Counted from the first letter of the stretch, positions 17,038 through 24,179 are shown. The stretch is 64,000 nucleotides of DNA from an uncultured Alistipes sp. (GCA_947623305.1 CANQGQ010000003.1:62001-126000); one strand, 5' to 3'. Numbers and translations: made by a program. Notes: generated by a model not told the origin, from the sequence alone.

Positions 17038-17979
17038 ATGTCTAAAGTTACGGTCGTAGGCGCCGGCGCCGTGGGCGCGACCTGCGCGAATGTAATGGCC
17101 TGCCGCGAAGTGGCGAGCGAGGTGGTACTCATCGACATCAAGGAGGGCCTCTCCGAAGGGAAAATGCTGGACATGTATCAGTGCTCGACGCTGATGGATT
17201 TCGATACGAAGCTCGTCGGCGCAACGAACGACTACAAGCGGTCGGCCAATTCGGACGTCGTGGTCATCACCTCGGGCATTCCCCGCAAACCGGGCATGAC
17301 GCGCGAAGAGCTGATCGGCACCAACGCCGAAATCATGAAGGGCGTAATCGCCCAAATCGTCCGCTATTCGCCCCGCGCCATCGTCATCGTGGTGGCCAAT
17401 CCGATGGATACGCTCACCTATCTGGCGCTCAAGGCTTCGGGACTGCCCAAGCACCGCGTGTTCGGCATGGGCGGAGCGCTCGATTCGTCGCGATTCAAGT
17501 GCTACCTGGCCAAGGCGACAGGCGCCAACATCAACAACATCGACGGCATGGTCATCGGCGGACACGGCGACACGACGATGATACCGCTGCTGTCGAAAGC
17601 ATCGGTCAACGGCGTGCCCGTAACGCAATTCGCATCGAAAAAGAAGCTGGCCGAAGCAGTCGCCAATACGATGGTGGGCGGCGCAACGCTCACGAAACTG
17701 ATCGGCACGTCGGCGTGGTATGCTCCGGGTGCGGCCGCTTCGATGATGGTCGAATCCATCCTGCACGACCAAAAGAAACTGATTCCCTGCTCGTGCTATC
17801 TCGACGGCGAATACGGCGAACACGATCTTTGCATCGGCGTACCGGCGGTCATCGGACGCAAAGGGATCGAAAAGATCGTCGAACTCGATCTGACGAAAGA
17901 GGAGGCCGAAAAATTCGCTGCATCGGCCGCTGCCGTCCGCAAGACCAACCAGGTGCTGCACGAAATCAAAGCGATCTAA
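17038..17979 (+). CDS. mdh: Malate dehydrogenase
   Basis: Interconverts malate and oxaloacetate with NAD; in fermenting Bacteroidales it feeds the reductive route to succinate. The 313-residue protein has the Rossmann motif VGAGAVGA, NAD-binding ITSGIPRKPGM, substrate arginines in GMTREEL and the catalytic histidine in GGHGDTTM. These mark the LDH-like MDH type 3 family. Its start overlaps the end of a potential 13-codon leader peptide (ATG 17004 to TAA 17045), which suggests translational coupling. The leader is shared with the S9A peptidase gene. Confidence 0.96.
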   Translation: MSKVTVVGAGAVGATCANVMACREVASEVVLIDIKEGLSEGKMLDMYQCSTLMDFDTKLVGATNDYKRSANSDVVVITSGIPRKPGMTREELIGTNAEIMKGVIAQIVRYSPRAIVIVVANPMDTLTYLALKASGLPKHRVFGMGGALDSSRFKCYLAKATGANINNIDGMVIGGHGDTTMIPLLSKASVNGVPVTQFASKKKLAEAVANTMVGGATLTKLIGTSAWYAPGAAASMMVESILHDQKKLIPCSCYLDGEYGEHDLCIGVPAVIGRKGIEKIVELDLTKEEAEKFAASAAAVRKTNQVLHEIKAI

Positions 17980-17993
17980 AAAAATTTCTAATA

Positions 17994-18812
17994 ATGTTCA
18001 AACTGTTAATAAACAGGATGCTGCTGTTGCTGTGTCTTTTTCTCGTCGAGCCGGCCACAGCCCAGTTCAATCTGAAAAAGGCTTTGGGCGGGGCTTCGAA
18101 AGTCGCCCAGGCAGCGACGCTGACCGATGCCCAGATGGCGGCCTACGTCAAGGAATACATCGACTGGGTGGACGCGCACAATCCCGTATGCGCCGAAGAC
18201 GATCCCTATACCATCCGGCTCCGCGAACTGACCGAAGGGCTTACTTCGGCAGATGGCATTCCGCTGAACTTCAAGGTCTACCGCGTCGTCGACGTCAATG
18301 CGTTCGCGTGTGCGGACGGCAGCGTACGCGTATTCTCGTCGCTGATGGACATCATGACCGACGAGGAGTTGTTGGGCGTGATCGGCCATGAAATCGGCCA
18401 CGTAGCCCACCGCGATTCGAAAAAAGCATTCCGCACGGCGCTGCTCACTTCGGCATTGAAGGACGGAATCGCATCGAGCGGCGGCAAAGCAGCCCAACTG
18501 ACCGAATCGCAATTAGGCGATCTGGGCGAAGCGTTGGTGAATGCCCGCTATTCGCAACAACAGGAACGCAATGCGGATGACTACGGTTACGAATTTCTAA
18601 AAGCTGCCGGCAAAAATCCGTGGGCGATGGCCCTGTCGTTCCGCCGGTTGAAACAGATGGAGGAGGAAGCCGGGGTCGAAAAGGGCAGCAAACTGAATCA
18701 ACTTTTCGCGACGCATCCCGATTTGGATGTACGCATCCAGCGCATGGAAGAACGGGCTACGGCCGAAGGCATCGCCAAACCGGAAACCGGTACGGACACG
18801 GCCGAAAAATAA
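17994..18812 (+). CDS. Secreted M48-family metallopeptidase
   Basis: A zinc endopeptidase of the M48 (HtpX/BepA/Oma1) family. The 272-residue protein starts with a signal peptide (NRMLLLLCLFLVEPATAQ), without a lipobox cysteine. It shows DGSVRVFSSLMD, the zinc motif HEIGH and the third-ligand region ERNADDYGYEF, and it ends with FATHPDLDVRIQRM. This is the usual order for periplasmic BepA/YcaL-like proteases without TPR repeats. It begins 14 bases after mdh and probably shares its transcript. A strong terminator follows. Confidence 0.92.
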   Translation: MFKLLINRMLLLLCLFLVEPATAQFNLKKALGGASKVAQAATLTDAQMAAYVKEYIDWVDAHNPVCAEDDPYTIRLRELTEGLTSADGIPLNFKVYRVVDVNAFACADGSVRVFSSLMDIMTDEELLGVIGHEIGHVAHRDSKKAFRTALLTSALKDGIASSGGKAAQLTESQLGDLGEALVNARYSQQQERNADDYGYEFLKAAGKNPWAMALSFRRLKQMEEEAGVEKGSKLNQLFATHPDLDVRIQRMEERATAEGIAKPETGTDTAEK

Positions 18813-18842
18813 GTGTTTGCCTTTGCACGCAATTCGAGGACG

Positions 18843-18879
18843 GACGGAACCGACAACAACTGTCGCAACCGTCGTTTTT
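18843..18879 (+). terminator. Terminator of mdh-M48 operon
   Basis: Two-part stem GACGG/CCGTC and CGACA/TGTCG followed by TTTTT. Confidence 0.8.
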
Positions 18880-18913
18880 CCCGAAAAGGGTGCGTTCCAT
18901 ACAAAAACAAGCT

Positions 18914-18993
18914 AAAGACTGCGGAGGAATCGCCAACGGCGGGCCTTCGCAGGTAGAAGCTATAGTTTGTGCGGCCCATCGGGCCGTTTTTTT
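18914..18993 (+). repeat. Dispersed 3'-end repeat (partial) ending in a terminator hairpin
   Basis: The segment AGACTGCGGAGGAATCGC followed by CAACGGCGGGCCT (about 18915-18946) recurs with one difference on the minus strand near 34985-35020. It ends in CGGCCC-AT-CGGGCCG and a T7 run (18972-18993). The hairpin plus T-run also occurs upstream of the second leader RNA copy near 35975-36000. Confidence 0.65.
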
Positions 18994-19021
18994 GTATATT
19001 CCGCAAAAAAGGCTACTTTTG
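18991..19021 (+). promoter_or_regulatory. Promoter of leader RNA copy 1
   Basis: TTTG (18991-18994), 19 bases, TACTTTTG (19014-19021). The -33 box is built from the T-run of the preceding terminator. The same overlap occurs at copy 2. Confidence 0.8.
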
Positions 19022-19027
19022 TACTGA

Positions 19028-19283
19028 CATATTGTTAAACACGGAAAGTGTAAGTTTATTTTTTAAGGACGAACGTAGGAAATTCGACTACTGCAAAAAT
19101 AAGCGAACATTTCTCCGCGTCGTATCCTCATTCGGGGATATGGGCGTGGGGGCTGTTACTTATTTAAGCAGTTAAGGTGATCCTACGACCTGTCCTTATT
19201 AGATAAGTTTTCGGCACCACGCTTTCTTTTTGTAAACATTCGTCGCGCAGGGGCCGAGCGACAAGCGAAAGCCCATTCCGATT
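19028..19283 (+). ncRNA. Conserved structured leader RNA, copy 1 (about 256 nt)
   Basis: This gene-free stretch aligns along its whole length with the minus strand of 35680-35940. Features shared by both copies are: a 5' hairpin ACAC-GGAAA-GTGT (19039-19051); CGTAGGA (19074-19080); an imperfect helix GCGTGG (19144-19149)/CCACGC (19217-19222) and ACTTAT (19158-19163)/ATAAGT (19203-19208); and an apical stem AGGT/ACCT. The apical loop contains TCCTACG (19181-19187), which is complementary to the upstream CGTAGGA and so could form a pseudoknot. AGGGGCCGAGCGAC is conserved just before the start codon. I do not recognise it as a known RNA class; a 6S-like or riboswitch-like RNA cannot be excluded. 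Confidence 0.75.
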
Positions 19284-19892
19284 ATGAAATTCAGGCATCT
19301 TCCGTCTGTAGTTGCAGCGGTGCTGGTGGCCAGCCTCCTCTACTTTTTGTTCCACGGCCGATTCGAACGATTCAATCGCTATGACCGTCTCGAAGATTCC
19401 CTACGCAATTGGAAACCCGATCCCTCCCGACTGATCGGCACTTGGTGCATCGCCGAACAGCGAGGCCACGCATATCTTTCCGACAAACTGCAAACCTGGC
19501 GTTACGAATTTCCGGTTGCTAAATCGGGGAATTACTACTGGACGTGGACTTTTACAGCGGATGGAACGTGTGTCGATACCCCTTATAAAGACGAACAGGT
19601 CGGGAAACGACATCGGTACGATTGGTCGTTGGAGGGAAATCGCCTCATCTTGAAAGACAGCGATTCGGAATTTGTAAACGGTGCCGTTATCGAGTTGAAC
19701 GATACGCTTTTCGTATTTTTCGAGGACTACGACGACGGAGAAAGCTGGGTGCATTTATCGCCGTACGAGCCGTACAAAATAAAATCTATCTACACGAACA
19801 AGCCGCCCTGCGATTTCGAACCGCAGGGCGGCTTGTTTTGCCGATCAAAAGATTATTTCTGCTTCGTGTCCGGCATGTCGCCCAACGGATGA
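19284..19892 (+). CDS. Membrane-anchored lipocalin-like protein of unknown function
   Basis: I do not recognise a named family. The 202-residue protein has an N-terminal hydrophobic anchor (residues 7-23) and then a beta-rich domain opening with LIGTWCI, a GTW start typical of lipocalin-like folds. It shares this layout with the protein at 35206-35679, and both genes follow the same 260-nt leader, so they are likely diverged paralogues. The last 30 or so codons are odd: they read through a terminator hairpin (19797-19841) and overlap the 3' end of the convergent gene. A TAA exists in the +1 frame just after the conserved region (in ACAAAATAAAATC, near 19785), so the original stop may have been lost by a frameshift. 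Confidence 0.7.
   Translation: MKFRHLPSVVAAVLVASLLYFLFHGRFERFNRYDRLEDSLRNWKPDPSRLIGTWCIAEQRGHAYLSDKLQTWRYEFPVAKSGNYYWTWTFTADGTCVDTPYKDEQVGKRHRYDWSLEGNRLILKDSDSEFVNGAVIELNDTLFVFFEDYDDGESWVHLSPYEPYKIKSIYTNKPPCDFEPQGGLFCRSKDYFCFVSGMSPNG
19797..19841. terminator. Bidirectional terminator inside the annotated 3' end of the lipocalin-like gene
   Basis: AACAAGCCGCCCTGCG / CGCAGGGCGGCTTGTT forms a 16-base-pair stem followed by TT. It lies between convergent genes but within the open frame of the plus-strand one. Confidence 0.85.
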
Positions 19893-20089
19893 TCGTTCCG
19901 ATTGGCTTGGGCCGTGGGATTCGTCGGCTGTTTCGCCGAAGAACCGTCCGACCCGAATGCCGTTTTCAACTCCTTTTCGCAAGCATCGTGTTCGGCACCC
20001 TTCGGAGCATGACCCTCCTCGATGATGCGATTCAGATTGTCCTGGAAATCCTGTTCGCAGGGTTCGCATTTCGTTTTGTCGTTATTCAT
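19853..20089 (-). CDS. Small hydrophilic cysteine-containing protein
   Basis: A 78-residue protein of unknown function, beginning MNNDKTKCEPCEQDFQ. It has one CxxC pair near the N-terminus and a third cysteine near residue 37, followed by a charged, low-complexity tail. CxxC plus the single C could bind a metal or form a disulfide, but no family motif is recognisable. It has no signal peptide. It lies downstream of adk on the same strand with 59 bases between, and ends at a shared terminator. It is called real because its start follows the adk stop and codon use matches its neighbours. Confidence 0.6.
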   Translation of the reverse strand: MNNDKTKCEPCEQDFQDNLNRIIEEGHAPKGAEHDACEKELKTAFGSDGSSAKQPTNPTAQANRNDHPLGDMPDTKQK

Positions 20090-20148
20090 AAGCGCGGTAT
20101 TTAGAGTGATTCGCCGTTCCTGCTGCAAATAACGTACAAAAGGGTCTA

Positions 20149-20721
20149 TCAGAGTGCGTCGATGATCGCGGCGATGCGTTCGAAAACCTCGTCCATCGTG
20201 CCCGAACCGTCGACCGACGCATATTTGTTCTGCGCCTTGTAGAAATCCGATACGATGGCAGTCTGTCGGTGGTAGACGGCGAGCCGGTCGCGGACGACCT
20301 CCTCCGACGCATCGTCGGCGCGCCCCGAATCCTTGCCGCGCAACAAAATACGGCGGATCAACTCCTCCTCCGGCACCTGAATGTCGATCATGATGTCGAC
20401 TTTCAGTCGGTGTCGGGCCAGAATCTTGTCGAACTCCTGGGCCTGCACCGTCGTGCGGGGGAATCCGTCGAAGATACACCCTTTGGCATCCTTGTGTTCG
20501 GCCACGTAGTTGGCGATCATGCCGATGACCACCTCGTCCGGAGCCAGCTGGCCCGTGCTGATGTAGTGTTCCATGCTGCGTCCGAGCTCCGTGCCGCGTT
20601 GGATTTCCGAGCGGATGACCTCGCCCGTCGACACATGTTCGATGCCGTAATGCGTTTTCAGTCGCTGGGCCTGCGTACCTTTGCCGCACCCGGGCGCACC
20701 GAATAAAACGATATTCATCAT
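20149..20721 (-). CDS. adk: Adenylate kinase
   Basis: Interconverts ATP plus AMP with two ADP. The 190-residue protein has the P-loop GAPGCGKGT, the AMP-binding segment STGEVIRSEI, the FDGFPRT motif and a short lid. The lid has no zinc-finger cysteines, so this is the short-form adenylate kinase. The start is MMNIVLFGAPG at 20721 or 20718; the open frame upstream of that is antisense to thiL and not coding. Its TACTTTTG promoter element lies 30 bases upstream. Confidence 0.96.
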   Translation of the reverse strand: MMNIVLFGAPGCGKGTQAQRLKTHYGIEHVSTGEVIRSEIQRGTELGRSMEHYISTGQLAPDEVVIGMIANYVAEHKDAKGCIFDGFPRTTVQAQEFDKILARHRLKVDIMIDIQVPEEELIRRILLRGKDSGRADDASEEVVRDRLAVYHRQTAIVSDFYKAQNKYASVDGSGTMDEVFERIAAIIDAL

Positions 20722-20751
20722 AATTCGAACTTTGCGTTTGATTGAACGCTG

Positions 20752-20759
20752 CAAAAGTA
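20752..20759 (-). promoter_or_regulatory. -7 promoter element of adk
   Basis: TACTTTTG on the minus strand, 30 bases before the start. Confidence 0.6.
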
Positions 20760-20768
20760 GCCTATTTT

Positions 20769-20799
20769 TTTGAGAAACGGCAATTTTTCCGTAAATTTG
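20769..20799 (+). promoter_or_regulatory. thiL promoter
   Basis: TTTG (20769-20772), 19 bases, TAAATTTG (20792-20799); divergent from adk. Confidence 0.7.
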
Positions 20800-20865
20800 T
20801 AAAAATTTTTCATAAAGGATTTCGGTGCCGAAACGGGCCGCCGGAGCCTTCGCAACCCGAATCGC

Positions 20866-21894
20866 ATGGAACAGAAAAAACGCACGGAAATCGCCGAACT
20901 GGGGCAGTTCGGATTGATCGACCGGCTTACCGGTAAGTGTACCTATCGCGACGCTTCGACGCTGAAGGGAGTGGGCGACGATGCTGCCGTCATCGTTCCG
21001 CCGCAGGGCGAAACGATGCTTTGCACGACCGATACTTTTTACGAAGGCGTCGATTTCGATCTGACCTATTTCCCGCTGAAACATCTGGGCTACAAGGTCG
21101 TAACGGCTGGCATCAGCGATATTCTGGCCATGAACGCCCTGCCTTCGCAAATTACTGTGTCGCTGGGCGTTTCGTCGAAACTGCCGGTCGAGGCGCTGGA
21201 CGATCTGTACGAGGGGATCGCATTCGCCTGTCGCGAACAGGAGGTGGAACTCGTCGGAGGGGATACGCGGGCGTCGATGACGGGTCTCGTCCTCTCCGTT
21301 ACGGCGTTGGGCCATGCGAAAAAGGAGGCGGTGGCCTATCGCAGCGGAGCCGGACAGAACGATCTGATCTGCATCACGGGCAATCTCGGTGCGGCCTACA
21401 TGGGGTTGCAGTTGCTCGAACGCGAACGACGCGTGTTGAACGATGTGGAGAATCCGCAACCGAAATTCGACGGCTACGAATATCTGCTCGAAAAATACCT
21501 CAAACCCCGTCCCCGCACGGACATCGTGGTAACGCTCGGCGAGGAGCAAATCCGTCCGACGTCGATGATCGACCTGACCGACGGATTGGCCAGCGACCTG
21601 CTGCAACTCTGCAAAGCATCGTCGTGCGGAGCCCGCATCTATCTGGAACGCATCCCGTTGGCACGGCAAACGACGGAGCTTGCCGATGAAATGCACATCG
21701 ACCCGGTTGTTGCGGCGTTGCACGGCGGAGAGGACTACGAACTGCTTTTCACGGTGCCGCTCGCCCTACAGGAACAGATCATGCGGCTGGGGCTGGTGGA
21801 TGTCATCGGCCATATCGTTCCGGCCACGAAGGGGCGCTATTTGGTTACGCCCGACGGCGGCGAAATCGAACTGAAAGCCCAGGGATTCCATTAA
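20866..21894 (+). CDS. thiL: Thiamine-monophosphate kinase
   Basis: Phosphorylates thiamine monophosphate to the active cofactor thiamine diphosphate. The 342-residue protein opens with ELGQFGLIDRL and shows the nucleotide/metal motif GVGDDAAVI, then TTDTFYEGVDFD, the DILAMNA block, GGDTRAS and a C-terminal LHGGEDYELLFTV. These are all conserved in ThiL/PurM-like enzymes. It is monocistronic, and a dispersed 3'-end repeat begins directly after its stop. Confidence 0.95.
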   Translation: MEQKKRTEIAELGQFGLIDRLTGKCTYRDASTLKGVGDDAAVIVPPQGETMLCTTDTFYEGVDFDLTYFPLKHLGYKVVTAGISDILAMNALPSQITVSLGVSSKLPVEALDDLYEGIAFACREQEVELVGGDTRASMTGLVLSVTALGHAKKEAVAYRSGAGQNDLICITGNLGAAYMGLQLLERERRVLNDVENPQPKFDGYEYLLEKYLKPRPRTDIVVTLGEEQIRPTSMIDLTDGLASDLLQLCKASSCGARIYLERIPLARQTTELADEMHIDPVVAALHGGEDYELLFTVPLALQEQIMRLGLVDVIGHIVPATKGRYLVTPDGGEIELKAQGFH

Positions 21895-21896
21895 TG

Positions 21897-22110
21897 CGTC
21901 CGCTTTTGAAAGCCCCGTTTGAACGGGGTTCCCGATGCGGTGGAACGTTCCGGTGCTTGGTAATGTCATCGTCGCGTCCGACCGTTTTAATTAAAAGTAT
22001 TGCGAAACCGGAAAAGGAATGAAGCGGGACGCAGCCTGCGAAGCGAGCATAGCGAGCCTTCGCCCGCCGAGGCTTCGGCCCGCGCAGCCCATCGGGCTGC
22101 CAATAAATAT
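21897..22110 (+). repeat. Composite dispersed 3'-end repeat, copy 1
   Basis: Two blocks make up this gene-free stretch. The first, from 21903, is GCTTTTGAAAGCCCCGTTTG, then an AACGGGG hairpin arm and ATGCGGTGG (about 60 bases). It recurs at the 3' end of the gene at 35206-35679. The second (about 22045-22108) contains GCGAAGCGAGCATAGC, GAGGCTTCGGCCCGCG and the hairpin GCAGCCC-AT-CGGGCTGC. Its GAGGCTTCGGCCCGCG recurs near 34950-34985. Both copies lie in the same orientation relative to the gene they follow. I see no coding sequence from 21895 to 22248. Confidence 0.65.
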
Positions 22111-22180
22111 ATGAGATCATTCAAACAGGTTGGCAGCGAAGATAACCGACGAGAGCGAAGCGAGGGTCTATCGCGCTAAT

Positions 22181-22222
22181 AAAAAAGCGGCGGGAGCGTC
22201 AAAATGACGTTCCCGAGCCGTA
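22181..22222 (-). terminator. Terminator of the xer-hpf operon
   Basis: On the minus strand, CGGCTCGGGAACGTCA pairs with TGACGCTCCCGCCG and is followed by a T6 run. Confidence 0.85.
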
Positions 22223-22248
22223 AAGCGATCTATCGCGTTAATAAAAAA

Positions 22249-22545
22249 TTAATTTTCGGTTTTACCCTTGAACTTGTCCAACTGACGTTTCAGCGCATCA
22301 ATGGCCTTGTCGACGGCCTCCTCGAAACTCTTCGACTGGTCGCAGGCTACCAAGTCTTCACCCGGCATGTGAAGCGTGATCGTAGCGATTTTATTGCCCT
22401 TTTCGGGATCCTTGTCGAGCTTGAGGATGACCTCCGCTCCGGTCGAGCGTTCGGCAAAACGATCCAATTTCGCCATTTTGGCATTTACGAATTCGACCAA
22501 CCGTTTGTCGGCATCGAATTTCACGGACTGAATCTGTACGTTCAT
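22249..22545 (-). CDS. hpf: Ribosome hibernation-promoting factor (short form)
   Basis: Binds the 30S decoding region in stationary phase and stabilises inactive ribosomes. The 98-residue protein has the beta-alpha-beta-beta-beta-alpha layout of HPF/RaiA: VQIQSVKFDAD, then LVEFVNAKMAKLDRF, and a C-terminal helix SFEEAVDKAIDALKRQL. It lacks the C-terminal dimerisation domain of long HPF. It lies 20 bases downstream of the recombinase gene and probably shares its transcript. Confidence 0.92.
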   Translation of the reverse strand: MNVQIQSVKFDADKRLVEFVNAKMAKLDRFAERSTGAEVILKLDKDPEKGNKIATITLHMPGEDLVACDQSKSFEEAVDKAIDALKRQLDKFKGKTEN

Positions 22546-22565
22546 GGCCTGTTGATTTTAGTGGA

Positions 22566-23471
22566 TTATCGTTTTCCACCCTTTTCGCGCGGGTGGGCTT
22601 TCGCGTATACCTCCTGCAATCGGGCGATGCTGTTGTGCGTATAGACCTGCGTCGACTGCAACGAAGCGTGGCCCAGCAGCTCCTGGATCTCACGCATGTC
22701 CGCTCCGCCGTTGAGTAAATGCGTCGCGAACGTGTGTCGCAGCACATGGGGACTTTTTTTGCCTTGTACGCCTGCCTCGCTCAATTCCCGCCCCACGATG
22801 CGATAGACCGTGCTTCGGGAGATTCGCCTTCCTTGCTGTGTTAAAAATAGCGCTTTTTCCGTAGAATTGCAAATATTTTGCCTTTCGATTGCGGCCATAT
22901 AGGCCAGGATTTTTTCGCGCACGAATTCCAGTACCGGTACGATGCGTTCCTTGTCGCCTTTGCCGCGGACACGCAGCGTGCTGTAATCCTCCGCAAAATC
23001 GGCGCGGTTCGCCGCAACCAATTCCGCCAGCCGCAGTCCGCAGGTGTAGAACAACAGCAGGATGAGGGCATCGCGTTCGTGTACGAAATCGTCATCGGCC
23101 GTTTCGCAGTGCTCCACGACCGTCGCCATGCGGCTCTCCGGAACGAATGCGGGAAGCCGACGCGAAGTACGGAGCGACGCAATGGGTTTCACGATGTTGC
23201 GGTCGACGAGCGCCTTGCTTTGCAGCCAGCGGAACAACGCGCGCAGCGAGGATATTTCCCGATTCATCGAGCGGGCATTGACGCGATCGTGTTCCGTGCG
23301 ATAGACGATCCATTCGCGGAGATCGTCAGTGGTGATGCAACGCGGGTCGTCTTTCGTAGCATCGAAGCCGAGCCAGCCGAAGAAGCGTTCGATGTCGCGG
23401 CGATAGTTGCGGACGGTGAGCGACGAGTAGCGGCGTTCGGCCTCCAAATAGCGGATGAATCGGTCAAGCAT
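22566..23471 (-). CDS. Tyrosine recombinase (XerC/XerD type)
   Basis: Probably the chromosome-dimer resolution recombinase. The 301-residue protein has the SAM-like N-terminal domain (residues about 1-90) and a catalytic domain with all key residues: Arg in TCGLRLAEL, the HxxR box in HVLRHTFATHLL, His in GHASLQST and the nucleophile Tyr in QVYTH. Length and the gene pair with hpf are typical of Bacteroidota chromosomal Xer genes, and there are no phage or integron neighbours. The ATG at 23471 is preceded by TATCTTTG at a distance of four bases, so the mRNA may be leaderless. The longer open frame upstream is antisense to the flavin reductase. Confidence 0.93.
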   Translation of the reverse strand: MLDRFIRYLEAERRYSSLTVRNYRRDIERFFGWLGFDATKDDPRCITTDDLREWIVYRTEHDRVNARSMNREISSLRALFRWLQSKALVDRNIVKPIASLRTSRRLPAFVPESRMATVVEHCETADDDFVHERDALILLLFYTCGLRLAELVAANRADFAEDYSTLRVRGKGDKERIVPVLEFVREKILAYMAAIERQNICNSTEKALFLTQQGRRISRSTVYRIVGRELSEAGVQGKKSPHVLRHTFATHLLNGGADMREIQELLGHASLQSTQVYTHNSIARLQEVYAKAHPREKGGKR

Positions 23472-23475
23472 AGAG

Positions 23476-23483
23476 CAAAGATA
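23476..23483 (-). promoter_or_regulatory. -7 promoter element of the Xer gene, adjacent to its start codon
   Basis: TATCTTTG on the minus strand ends four bases before the ATG. Confidence 0.6.
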
Positions 23484-23494
23484 TAATAAATTCG

Positions 23495-23502
23495 TATATT
23501 TG
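23495..23502 (+). promoter_or_regulatory. -7 promoter element of the flavin reductase gene, adjacent to its start codon
   Basis: TATATTTG ends five bases before the ATG at 23508. Confidence 0.6.
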
Positions 23503-23507
23503 TCCAT

Positions 23508-24086
23508 ATGAAAGAGCATTGGAAACCCGGTACGGTGTTGTATCCGCTGCCGGCCGTCTTGGTGAGCTGCGGCGCTACGCCCGAAGAATACAATCTGCTG
23601 ACCGTCGCATGGACGGGTACCGTGTGCAGCGATCCGCCGATGTGTTCCATTTCGGTGCGACCCGAACGGCACTCTTATGACATTATTCGCCGCACAGGGG
23701 AATTTGTGATAAATCTCACTACGCGCGAGTTGGCCCGGGCGACGGATTGGTGCGGCGTCCGGTCGGGGCGCGATTTCGACAAGTTCCGCGAAATGGGGCT
23801 TACGCCACTGCCGGCCTCGGAGGTCGCCGCACCGTTGATCGAACAGTCGCCCGTGAATATCGAATGCCGTGTGAAGCAGATCATTCCGTTGGGTTCGCAC
23901 GATCTTTTTTTGGCCGAAGTAGTTCACGTACAGGTGGATGCCGCTTTGGTCGATTCCGCAACGGGTCGTTTTTGTCTGGAGCGGGCCGACCCGATCGTTT
24001 ATTCGCATGGCGAGTATTTCGCTTTGGGCGAGGCGCTCGGACATTTCGGATGGTCGGTGCGCAAAACCGGCAAGAATCGGAAATAA
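23508..24086 (+). CDS. Flavin reductase-like (flavoredoxin-type) FMN-binding protein
   Basis: A 192-residue FMN-binding split-barrel protein. The opening PLPAVLVSCGATPEEYNLLTVAWTG block, the GEFVINL segment and the CSDPPMCSISVRP stretch match the flavin reductase/flavoredoxin family. These proteins exchange electrons via bound FMN with NAD(P)H or ferredoxin-like partners; the partner here is unknown. It is monocistronic and divergent from the recombinase. Confidence 0.87.
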   Translation: MKEHWKPGTVLYPLPAVLVSCGATPEEYNLLTVAWTGTVCSDPPMCSISVRPERHSYDIIRRTGEFVINLTTRELARATDWCGVRSGRDFDKFREMGLTPLPASEVAAPLIEQSPVNIECRVKQIIPLGSHDLFLAEVVHVQVDAALVDSATGRFCLERADPIVYSHGEYFALGEALGHFGWSVRKTGKNRK

Positions 24087-24147
24087 TTGGCTGCTTGGCT
24101 GTTCGCGTTTGTTACCTGCGAGCCGAACGAGATTGTCTCGATTTTTA

Positions 24148-24179
24148 TTTGGCGATACGAAAAATTTGTATTATCTTTG
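24148..24179 (+). promoter_or_regulatory. Promoter of tRNA-fMet
   Basis: TTTG (24148-24151), 20 bases, TATCTTTG (24172-24179). Confidence 0.7.

Noticed and set aside
19028..19283. tmRNA, RNase P RNA or SRP RNA
   Set aside because: None of the hallmark sequences of those RNAs is present. The conserved stretch differs from them and precedes paralogous genes.
20722..21723. Extension of adk to a 524-residue protein
   Set aside because: The extra codons are antisense to thiL and precede the adk promoter; the P-loop must lie at the N-terminus.
23472..24044. Extension of the Xer recombinase to 492 residues
   Set aside because: Antisense to the flavin reductase gene and upstream of the TATCTTTG box; 301 residues is the normal Xer length.
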